This document shows, piece by piece, positions 57,109-64,000 of a stretch of 64,000 nt of DNA. Source of the DNA: Bradyrhizobium zhengyangense (GTDB lineage: Bacteria; Pseudomonadota; Alphaproteobacteria; Rhizobiales; Xanthobacteraceae); contig NZ_JAKLUA010000004.1 in the NCBI RefSeq assembly GCF_022012435.1, positions 372,001-436,000 of the forward strand, read 5' to 3'. Within the stretch, counting starts at the first letter, position 1, and each line of letters begins with the position of its first letter. The position numbers were made by a program, and so were the translations under genes. The notes beneath the pieces were generated by a model, which saw only the letters and a program-made list of their open reading frames with translations, was not told the DNA's origin and searched no databases.

Positions 57109-57194
57109 GGGCGGCCGCTTTCGGACAGAGGTCCGTCCATTGGTCGCCGAGGTTGGTTACCGGGAGGTTAATAGACCGTTCAAGTTTTGAAGAG

Positions 57195-57284
57195 TCTCGT
57201 GCCCCGGACGCCGCGCAGCGCGGCGCCTCTTCGCGGCGCGGTGCGCTGCAGAGCCGCGCGCTGCACCGCGTCCGGGACACGAGA
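57195..57284. repeat. Palindromic repeat between the unknown dcw gene and ftsW
   Basis: TCTCGTGCCCCGGACGC (57195-57211) and GCGTCCGGGACACGAGA (57268-57284) pair at 16 of 17 positions. The inner part is a GC-rich mix of GCGCGGCGC-type blocks. It lies in the spacer of the dcw cluster; a shortened relative is at 42389-42428. Confidence 0.8.
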
Positions 57285-57288
57285 GGCC

Positions 57289-57681
57289 TTACTCATAATT
57301 GATCGCGACGTCACCCGCGCGCTGATCGCGCTTGTAGACCTCGCCTGGCTCTGGAATGAAACCGATCCTGACCGACCGCTCGCTGCTCCAGGCGACCACG
57401 ACATCGAGATGCCCGGCCACGCTGACAAAGGTCGGTGTGTCCTCGGGCGAGAAGGTCCGGCCGCGCGCCACGAGGCTGGCTTGCGTACTGTCGGTTGCTC
57501 CGCAGGTCTTCCAGACCACGACAACCAACTGACCACCGCCCGGGGAGGCAAATGCACTTTGACGAACGACGCGGCACGCGCCGAATTGGTGCATGAGGCT
57601 GTCAACGAGGACGACACCCAAAAAACCCATCGGAATAGCAAGAGCAGCGACGACAATTGCGATCCGGCGTCGCCGCGACAT
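57289..57681 (-). CDS. Small membrane-anchored protein of unknown function inside the dcw cluster
   Basis: 130 aa from ATG 57681, two bases after the murD stop, so probably translated from the same message. One N-terminal membrane helix (about 7-28: IAIVVAALAIPMGFLGVVLV) follows a basic start MSRRRR; the remainder (about 29-130) should lie in the periplasm and is rich in Val, Ser and charged residues (GGGQLVVVVWKTCGATDSTQASL, VYKRDQRAGDVAINYE). It matches no standard dcw product (FtsL, MraZ and others have other sizes and places). A structural or regulatory role at the divisome is only a guess. Confidence 0.75.
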   Translation of the reverse strand: MSRRRRIAIVVAALAIPMGFLGVVLVDSLMHQFGACRVVRQSAFASPGGGQLVVVVWKTCGATDSTQASLVARGRTFSPEDTPTFVSVAGHLDVVVAWSSERSVRIGFIPEPGEVYKRDQRAGDVAINYE

Positions 57682-57683
57682 GC

Positions 57684-59081
57684 TCACACCGCCGGCTTCA
57701 CGCCCGGCAGCGCCTGCACCAGCTCGCGGAACTTTGTGCCGCGGATCTCGAAGTTGCGGTACTGGTCGAATGAGGCGCAGGCCGGCGACAGCAGCACGAC
57801 CGCGTCGGCAAGACCCGATGCTTCCGCGTCGCGCGCGGCGTGCTCGACAGCAACGTCCAGCGTCTGGCTGATCTCGTGCGCGACCGTACCGAGTGTGCCG
57901 GAAAACTCCGGCGCGGCCTCGCCGATCAGATAGGCCTTGCGGATGCGCGGGAAGAAACCGGTCAAGCTGGTGATGCCGCCCGCCTTGGGCTTGCCGCCGG
58001 CGATCCAGAAGATGTCCGCGAAGGACGACAGCGCATGCGCTGTGGCGTCGGCGTTGGTGCCCTTGGAATCGTTGACGAACAGCACATTGCCGCGGCGGCC
58101 GACCTGCTCCATCCGGTGCGCCAGGCCCGGAAAGCTGCGCAGGCCGTTCTGAAGCACGTCGAGGCTGATGCCCATCGCGAGCGCGGCTGCGGCGGCGCAG
58201 GCGGCGTTCTGCGCGTTGTGCAGGCCGCGCAGCGAGCCGATGCCGCCAAGCTTGGCGATCTCGTTGCGGGCGCCGCCGGAGGTGCGCACGATGGTTCCGT
58301 GCTCGACATGGATGCCTGAAGCGAGCGGATTCTTGACGGAGATGCGCACCACGTTCTTGCCGGCGCGGTCGAGCCGATCGGCAATGTCGCGGCAATAGCC
58401 GTCATCGACGCCGACGATCGACGTGCCGCCTGCCTGCACGTTCGCAACCAGGCGCTCCTTCACTTCAGCGTAATGCTCGATGGTGCCGTGACGATCGATG
58501 TGATCCTCGCTGACATTGAGCAGGATGCCGACGGAGGGATCGAGCAAGGGCGTGAGGTCGATCTGATAGGACGACATCTCGATGACATGGACGCGGCCCG
58601 TGCGCGGCGGCTCCAGCGACAGGATCGCGGTGCCGATATTGCCGCCCATCTGGGTGTCGTAGCCGGCGACCTTGGTCAGATGCGCGATCAAGGCCGTCGT
58701 TGTCGACTTGCCGTTGGTACCGGTGATGGCAACGAACGGCGCGTTCGGGGCGTGACGGCGCCGCTCGCGGCAGAACAGCTCGATGTCGCCGATCACCTCG
58801 ACGCCCGCCTCGCGCGCCTTCAGCGCGCTCCAGTGCGGCACCGGATGGGTCAGCGGCACGCCGGGCGCAAGCACCAACGCTGCGAAATTGTCCCAGGCAA
58901 CATTGCGCAGATCCGCGGTGATGAAGCCGGCCTGCGCCGCCTTGGCGACGTTCTCGGCATTGTCGTCGGCAGCGATCACCTCGGCGCCGCCGGCCTTCAG
59001 CGCACGGCAGGAGGCGAGCCCCGAGCCGCCGAGGCCGAACACCGCGACCGTCTTGCCGGCGAAGGATGTGACGGGGATCAT
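57684..59081 (-). CDS. murD: UDP-N-acetylmuramoylalanine--D-glutamate ligase
   Basis: 465 aa. [14 protein letters not shown] is the N-terminal nucleotide site; ATP loop [49 protein letters not shown] and [16 protein letters not shown] follow as the Mur ligase set; end region [24 protein letters not shown]. It adds D-Glu. It starts ten bases after the mraY stop. Confidence 0.96.
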   Translation of the reverse strand: MIPVTSFAGKTVAVFGLGGSGLASCRALKAGGAEVIAADDNAENVAKAAQAGFITADLRNVAWDNFAALVLAPGVPLTHPVPHWSALKAREAGVEVIGDIELFCRERRRHAPNAPFVAITGTNGKSTTTALIAHLTKVAGYDTQMGGNIGTAILSLEPPRTGRVHVIEMSSYQIDLTPLLDPSVGILLNVSEDHIDRHGTIEHYAEVKERLVANVQAGGTSIVGVDDGYCRDIADRLDRAGKNVVRISVKNPLASGIHVEHGTIVRTSGGARNEIAKLGGIGSLRGLHNAQNAACAAAAALAMGISLDVLQNGLRSFPGLAHRMEQVGRRGNVLFVNDSKGTNADATAHALSSFADIFWIAGGKPKAGGITSLTGFFPRIRKAYLIGEAAPEFSGTLGTVAHEISQTLDVAVEHAARDAEASGLADAVVLLSPACASFDQYRNFEIRGTKFRELVQALPGVKPAV

Positions 59082-59091
59082 TGCGGGACCA

Positions 59092-60195
59092 TCACCGCAG
59101 CTTCAGCGTGGAGAGACCGGCGAGTGCCAGCATCACCGAGATGATCCAGAAGCGGATCACGATCTGCGGCTCGGTCCAGCCGAGCTGCTCGAAATGGTGG
59201 TGGATCGGCGCCATGCGGAAGATGCGCTTGCCCGTCAGCTTGAACGACACCACTTGCACGATCACCGAGACCGCCTCCAGCACGAACAGGCCACCGATGA
59301 CAGCGAGCACGATCTCGTGCTTCACCGCGACTGCGATCGAACCCAGCATGCCGCCGAGCGCGAGCGAGCCGGTGTCACCCATGAAGATCGAGGCCGGCGG
59401 CGCGTTGAACCAGAGGAAGCCGAGACCGGCGCCGATAAGCGCGCCGCAGAGCACCGCGAGCTCGCCGGTGCCCGCGACATATTTGATCTGGAGATAGTCG
59501 GCGAAGACGGCGTTGCCGGCGAGATAGGCGATCATCGCAAAGCTCGCGGTCGCGATCATCACGGGCACGATGGCAAGGCCATCGAGGCCGTCGGTGAGAT
59601 TCACCGCATTGCCGGCCCCGACGATGACGAAGGCGCCGAACACGACGAAGAACCAGCCGAAATGCAGCACGGTGTCCTTGAGGAAGGGGATCGTCAGCGC
59701 GGTCGACGCGGGATCGCGGTTCAACCGCACCAGCGCGTAGCAGGCGACCAGCGCGATGATGGCCTCGATCAAGAGGCGCAGCTTGCCGCCGAATCCGCTC
59801 GTGGTCTGCTTGGTCACCTTGAGGTAATCGTCGTAGAAGCCGACGAAGCCGAAGCCGAGCGTCACCGCAAGCACGATCCAGACGTAAGGATTGAGCGGAT
59901 TGCACCAGAGCACAGTGGCGACCGTCAGCCCGGACAGGATCATCAGCCCGCCCATCGTGGGCGTGCCCTTCTTGGCCAGATGCGATTGCGGACCATCGGT
60001 GCGGATCGGCTGGCCCTTGCCCTGACGGATGCGCAAGTGATCGATGATCCAGGGCCCGAACAGGAACACGAACAGCGCGCCGGTGACGATCGCACCGCCG
60101 GTCCGGAAAGTGATGTAGCGGAAGACGTTCAATACGGTGCGTACCGCACCGAAGCTCGGAAATGTGTTGGAGAGCTCGATCAGCCAGTAAAACAT
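59092..60195 (-). CDS. mraY: Phospho-N-acetylmuramoyl-pentapeptide transferase
   Basis: 367 aa, ten membrane segments, AGGA eight bases before ATG 60195. The catalytic Asp pair lies in [30 protein letters not shown] and [12 protein letters not shown] are further metal and substrate loops; [14 protein letters not shown] is the His-rich loop. It forms lipid I from UDP-MurNAc-pentapeptide and undecaprenyl phosphate. Confidence 0.97.
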   Translation of the reverse strand: MFYWLIELSNTFPSFGAVRTVLNVFRYITFRTGGAIVTGALFVFLFGPWIIDHLRIRQGKGQPIRTDGPQSHLAKKGTPTMGGLMILSGLTVATVLWCNPLNPYVWIVLAVTLGFGFVGFYDDYLKVTKQTTSGFGGKLRLLIEAIIALVACYALVRLNRDPASTALTIPFLKDTVLHFGWFFVVFGAFVIVGAGNAVNLTDGLDGLAIVPVMIATASFAMIAYLAGNAVFADYLQIKYVAGTGELAVLCGALIGAGLGFLWFNAPPASIFMGDTGSLALGGMLGSIAVAVKHEIVLAVIGGLFVLEAVSVIVQVVSFKLTGKRIFRMAPIHHHFEQLGWTEPQIVIRFWIISVMLALAGLSTLKLR

Positions 60196-60354
60196 TCAGT
60201 CGGTCCTATGGCGCCTTTCGCACGCGGCCTTCGCGCAGGCCTCAATCTCTCACGCACCTTCTCTGGTCTTCATCATGGGGTCGGCGACCTCAAAGAAACC
60301 GGACGGCGGCGCGCCGCAAAGGGTGGGATTCGGGAACTGCGCCTTCCAAGCAGT

Positions 60355-61734
60355 TTACGCCTTTGCCTGCAAGGCGGCCACTAGGCCCGGCACAAACTTG
60401 TTGACCCAGAACATCTTCTTGCTGCCCTTGACAACAACGACATCGCCTGCCTTCAGCAAGTTAGCGACCTCGCTGGCCTTCAGCGTGGCGGGATCGTCGT
60501 GCCAGCCGAGCCCCTTGCCTGATGGAAGCGTGTCGAAGAGGTGACGCATCAGCGGCCCGACGCAATAGATGCCGTCAATGCCGTCGAGATGCGAGGCCAG
60601 CGCGGTGTGGTAGTGCGGGGCATCGTCGCCCAGCTCCAGCATGTCGCCGAGCACGGCAATGCGGCGACCGCCGGTCATGTTACGCGCCTGAAGGCTCTGC
60701 AGCGCGGCGGCCACGCTCGCCGGATTGCCGTTGAAGCTGTCGTCGATCACGGTGACGCCGCCGACCGCCTGCTCGACGCCGCGGCCGGTCATGATGCCGA
60801 CACGATCGAGCTTGATCGCGAGCGTCGCGACATCGAGATGCGCGGCATGAACAGAGGCGAGCGCGGCCAGCGCATTCTGTACGCGGTGCGGCGCGCCCGG
60901 CGTCAGGCTGAAGGCAATCTCCTTCCTGCCGATCGCGGCCACGACCTGCCAGCTCTCGCCATGCGGCGCGTGCTTGACCTCGTGCACCTCGGCATGCTCG
61001 CCGAAGCGCACCACCTTGCCCTTCCATTCCGACGCCTTGAGCCCGGCGGGAAGCACCAGCACGCCGTTCTCGGGCAGGCCGAGCGCGATCGACACTTTTT
61101 CGCGTCGGATCGCCTCCAGCGAGCCGAGCTTTTCGAGATGCACCGGCTGGACGTTGACGACCAGGGCGACGGTCGGCCGCGTCAATTCGCTGAGCCGCGC
61201 GATCTCGCCCGTCTGGTTCATGCCCATCTCGACGACCCAAAGGCTGGCGTCAGGCCGGGCATTGCACAGCGTCAGCGGCACGCCCCAGAAATTGTTGAAG
61301 CTCGAGGGGCTCGCATAGGCATTGGGATAGGCAGCGAGAAATTCCTTGGTGCTGGTCTTGCCGGCGCTGCCGGTGAGGCCGATGACCGGGCCTTTAAAAC
61401 GCGCGCGCGCGGCGCGCGCGAGGCCCCAGAGGCCGTCGATCAGCGTATCCTTGACGATGATCTGGGGAATGCGGATGCCCGCGATCTCGTGCGGCACGAT
61501 CATGGCGACTGCGCCTGACGCTTCCGCCTTGTCCGCGAACTCCCAGCCGTCGCGCGCACTGGCGAAGGCCGAGATGAAGCCGCCGCTCGGCGTGCCTGAT
61601 AGCGCCACGAACAGGCCGCCGGGCTTCACCAGGCGGCTGTCCTGGGTGACGAAGTCGATCGGGGTATCAGGGAATGATCCAGACACGCCCAGTGCACGCG
61701 CCACCTCGGCAACCGTCCATAATGGCCCGCTCAT
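60355..61734 (-). CDS. murF: UDP-MurNAc-tripeptide--D-alanyl-D-alanine ligase
   Basis: 459 aa. DSRLVKPGGLFVAL is the UDP-binding part; LTGSAGKTSTKEF is the ATP loop, followed by SFNNFWGVPLTL, VEMGMNQTGEIARL and VIDDSFNGNPASVAAAL. It adds the D-Ala-D-Ala made by Ddl. ATG 61734 overlaps the murE stop by four bases. The spacer to mraY (60196-60354) shows nothing distinctive. Confidence 0.96.
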   Translation of the reverse strand: MSGPLWTVAEVARALGVSGSFPDTPIDFVTQDSRLVKPGGLFVALSGTPSGGFISAFASARDGWEFADKAEASGAVAMIVPHEIAGIRIPQIIVKDTLIDGLWGLARAARARFKGPVIGLTGSAGKTSTKEFLAAYPNAYASPSSFNNFWGVPLTLCNARPDASLWVVEMGMNQTGEIARLSELTRPTVALVVNVQPVHLEKLGSLEAIRREKVSIALGLPENGVLVLPAGLKASEWKGKVVRFGEHAEVHEVKHAPHGESWQVVAAIGRKEIAFSLTPGAPHRVQNALAALASVHAAHLDVATLAIKLDRVGIMTGRGVEQAVGGVTVIDDSFNGNPASVAAALQSLQARNMTGGRRIAVLGDMLELGDDAPHYHTALASHLDGIDGIYCVGPLMRHLFDTLPSGKGLGWHDDPATLKASEVANLLKAGDVVVVKGSKKMFWVNKFVPGLVAALQAKA

Positions 61735-63203
61735 GCGACCCTCGTTGCTAATGCGGCGGCGACCGCCTCGTGATCACTGAACGGCAGGACCTCGTGGCCT
61801 ACGATCTGCCCGATCTCGTGGCCCTTGCCGGCGACGAGCAGCGCATCGCCATCTTCGAGCTCCTCGATCGCAGCGCGGATCGCGGCCGCGCGGTCGCCGA
61901 TCTCTCGCGCGCCCCTGGCGGCGGCGAGGATCGCGGCGCGAATGGCTTCCGGCTTCTCGCTACGCGGATTGTCGTCGGTGATGATGACGAGATCGGCGTT
62001 CTCCGCAGCAACCTGCCCCATGATCGGGCGCTTGCCGGCGTCGCGATCGCCGCCCGCGCCGAACACGACGATCAGTCTTCGTTTGGCGTAAGGCCGCAGC
62101 GCCTGCAACGCCTTCGCCAGTGCATCGGGCTTGTGCGCATAGTCGACGAAAACAGGGGCGCCATTGCGCTCGCCGACGCGTTCGAGCCGGCCCTTGGCAC
62201 CTTCGAGATGTTCGAGGCTCGCAAACACGTTGGTAGCATCGCTGCCGGTGCCGATCGCAAGGCCGGCCGAGACCAGCGCGTTCTCGATCTGGAATTCGCC
62301 GACCAGCGGCAGCCGCACCGCGTGATGCTTGCCGCGATGTTCGAGGGCTAGCTTCTGCGAAAAGCCTTCGACCGTGGCCTCGACGAGACGGATGCCCTCG
62401 CCGGCCCCATCGCCGTAGCGTCCTACCGCCATCACGCGCAGACCGCGCGTCTTCGCCGCATCGATCGCCTCCGCCGAGCAATCATGATCGGCTGAGATCA
62501 CCGCAGCGCCACCTGATGGAATGAGCTCACGAAACAGCCTGAGCTTTGCCGCGAGGTAGTGCGCAACAGTCGGATGATAATCCATGTGGTCGCGCGTGAG
62601 ATTGGTGAAGCCGCCGGCGCAGACGCGCACGCCGTCGAGCCGATATTGGTCGAGGCCATGCGAGGACGCCTCGAACGCAAGATGCGTCACGCCTTCGCGC
62701 GCGATCTCATCAAGTTGCCGATGCAGCGCGATCGGATCCGGCGTGGTCAACGAACCATAGACGGTGCGCTTGGGCGAGACGAGGCCGATGGTGCCGATGC
62801 TGGCCGAAGCATGCCCGAGCCGCTCCCAGATCTGACGCGTGAACGCGGCCACCGAGGTCTTGCCGCTGGTGCCGGTCACCGCCGCGATCGTCGCAGGCTG
62901 TGCCGGGAAAAATCTGGCCGCCGCCAGCGCGAGCGCGCGGCGCGGATTGGCGACCGTGATGAACGGCACCTTGCATCCGTCGGGTGCGTGATCCCCAACC
63001 ACGGCCACAGCACCGGCCGCAACGGCCGCGTCGATGAAGCGCGCCCCGTCGGTCTTGCTGCCCGCAAGTGCGAAGAAGAGATCGCCTGGCTTGACCACCC
63101 GGCTGTCGAGCGCAACGCCTGTCACATCGAGCGCCGCAACGGCGGGCTCGATTGCGGCATCATTGCCCAGAATATCCTGACCTATGAGGTCGCGCAGCTT
63201 CAT
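61731..63203 (-). CDS. murE: UDP-MurNAc-L-Ala-D-Glu--meso-diaminopimelate ligase
   Basis: 490 aa from ATG 63203 with GGAAG upstream. DSRVVKPGDLFFAL; ATP loop VTGTSGKTSVAAF; FEASSHGLDQYRLDGV; FTNLTRDHMDYH; DYAHKPDAL. The motif TDDNPRSE indicates meso-diaminopimelate as added amino acid, not lysine. An extension to 63311 is not supported by a start signal. Confidence 0.96.
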   Translation of the reverse strand: MKLRDLIGQDILGNDAAIEPAVAALDVTGVALDSRVVKPGDLFFALAGSKTDGARFIDAAVAAGAVAVVGDHAPDGCKVPFITVANPRRALALAAARFFPAQPATIAAVTGTSGKTSVAAFTRQIWERLGHASASIGTIGLVSPKRTVYGSLTTPDPIALHRQLDEIAREGVTHLAFEASSHGLDQYRLDGVRVCAGGFTNLTRDHMDYHPTVAHYLAAKLRLFRELIPSGGAAVISADHDCSAEAIDAAKTRGLRVMAVGRYGDGAGEGIRLVEATVEGFSQKLALEHRGKHHAVRLPLVGEFQIENALVSAGLAIGTGSDATNVFASLEHLEGAKGRLERVGERNGAPVFVDYAHKPDALAKALQALRPYAKRRLIVVFGAGGDRDAGKRPIMGQVAAENADLVIITDDNPRSEKPEAIRAAILAAARGAREIGDRAAAIRAAIEELEDGDALLVAGKGHEIGQIVGHEVLPFSDHEAVAAALATRVA

Positions 63204-63285
63204 GGTCTTCCAGTTGCCGCGCCGGAAAAGCCGAATCCTGAGGGAAAATCCCCGACTCAGCAGCGGCTGCGGCCTACCCGATTGA

Positions 63286-64000
63286 TTACTGGGTTGTCCT
63301 GGATGCTGCAAGAATAAGGCGGTCCGCGGGCGGCAGGTCGTAGCGGGGCTCGATGCCGAGCAGCGGCCCGATACGGGTGATGACGTTGCCGGCCGTCGGA
63401 ACGGCGTTCCAGCCCGAGGTGATGAAGCCGTAGGTCTCCTTCAGCGGCTGCGGCTCGTCGAGCATGATCAGCAGCTGGTACTTCGGCTTGTCGGCCGGCA
63501 GGATCGCGGTGAACGCGGTCAGCACCTTCTTCTTGGCGTAGCGGCCGTTGACCACCTTTTCCGCGGTACCGGTCTTGCCGCCGATATAGTAACCGGGAAC
63601 GTTGGCCTTCTTGGCGGTGCCGATTTCAGCGTTCAGCCGCATCAGGAACCGCATCTTGTCAGACGTCTCGGGCTTGATCACGCGCTTTGCGATCGCCCGC
63701 GCTTCCTCTTCGGTGCGCTTGAGGAAGGTCGGCGGAATCAACAGGCCGCCATTGGCCAGCGCGCTGACGCCCATCACGGCCTGCAAGGGCGCCACGGCCA
63801 TGCCGTGGCCGAAGGCGATAGTGATGGTGTTCAGATCGCCCCAGCGTTTCGGCACGATCGGCGAGGCGCTTTCCGGCAATTCGGTCCGCAGCCGCTCGAG
63901 CTGGCCCATCTTGCGCAGGAAGGCCTTGTGGGCTTCTACGCCCTGCGACAGTGCGATGCGCGCCGCGCCGACGTTGGAGGAGAAGGTGAACACTTCCTTC
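63286..64000 (-). CDS. ftsI: Peptidoglycan D,D-transpeptidase FtsI (PBP3), truncated at right window edge
   Basis: Only the C-terminal 237 or so residues are in the window; the frame is open at base 64000. Two of the three penicillin-binding motifs are visible: SSN in FTFSSNVGAARIAL and KTG in YIGGKTGTAEKVVNG. FGHGMAVAPLQAVMGVSALANGG is the conserved central helix. The Ser-x-x-Lys motif lies outside. It cross-links septal peptidoglycan with FtsW. The position before murE is the usual dcw order (ftsI-murE). Confidence 0.94.
   Translation of the reverse strand, partial: KEVFTFSSNVGAARIALSQGVEAHKAFLRKMGQLERLRTELPESASPIVPKRWGDLNTITIAFGHGMAVAPLQAVMGVSALANGGLLIPPTFLKRTEEEARAIAKRVIKPETSDKMRFLMRLNAEIGTAKKANVPGYYIGGKTGTAEKVVNGRYAKKKVLTAFTAILPADKPKYQLLIMLDEPQPLKETYGFITSGWNAVPTAGNVITRIGPLLGIEPRYDLPPADRLILAASRTTQ

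Overview
The window reads as a chromosomal segment of a high-GC alphaproteobacterium, most probably Bradyrhizobium or a close relative (inference). Three things point there: the gene families, the single intact division/cell-wall (dcw) cluster followed by lpxC, bamD, recN and ligA, and several families of short palindromic intergenic repeats of the kind known from Bradyrhizobium and Rhodopseudomonas. I saw no rRNA, tRNA, CRISPR array, insertion sequence or prophage. No identity could be tested by database search.

Region 1-16.7 kb is housekeeping and small metabolic genes. A truncated unknown gene sits at the left edge. It is followed by an exported LTXXQ-type protein with a Gly/His-rich stretch, a GlcD-type FAD oxidase, a thioesterase, a DUF1328 membrane protein, and a UvrD/PcrA helicase carrying a palindromic repeat inside its reading frame. 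Next come a HicB-like protein, a Cys-rich secreted protein coupled to an OmpA-like protein, a DUF962 membrane protein, an NAD-dependent epimerase, an isoprenylcysteine methyltransferase-like protein and a sorbosone dehydrogenase-like protein. The region ends with aspartate dehydrogenase plus a LysR regulator, divergent from a tartrate/isopropylmalate-type dehydrogenase.

Region 15.8-40 kb is more accessory. It holds two paralogous exported alpha/beta hydrolases, a CGNR regulator divergent from a hydrolase pair with a clear palindromic operator region, a zinc metallopeptidase, a two-gene ABC exporter, an L,D-transpeptidase, and an exported TPR-CHAT protein in tandem with an unusual M28-like protein. 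After these come a glycerophosphodiesterase, a fused MFS/spermidine-synthase protein, a PYROXD2-like FAD oxidoreductase, a small Flp pilin with a TTG start, PrmA, aminopeptidase P and a Bcr/CflA-type efflux protein.

Region 40-64 kb is on the minus strand throughout. Reading from the right edge: ftsI (partial), murE, murF, mraY, murD, a small unknown membrane protein, ftsW, murG, murC, murB, ddl, ftsQ, ftsA, ftsZ, a strong terminator, then lpxC, bamD, recN, ligA. These genes make the lipid-linked peptidoglycan precursor, build and run the divisome, start lipid A synthesis, assemble outer-membrane proteins, and maintain DNA. Three spacers of the dcw cluster are filled by three different palindromic repeat families. 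The strongest leads are the repeat inside uvrD, the TPR-CHAT/M28-like pair, the CGNR operator region, and the unknown gene inside the dcw cluster.
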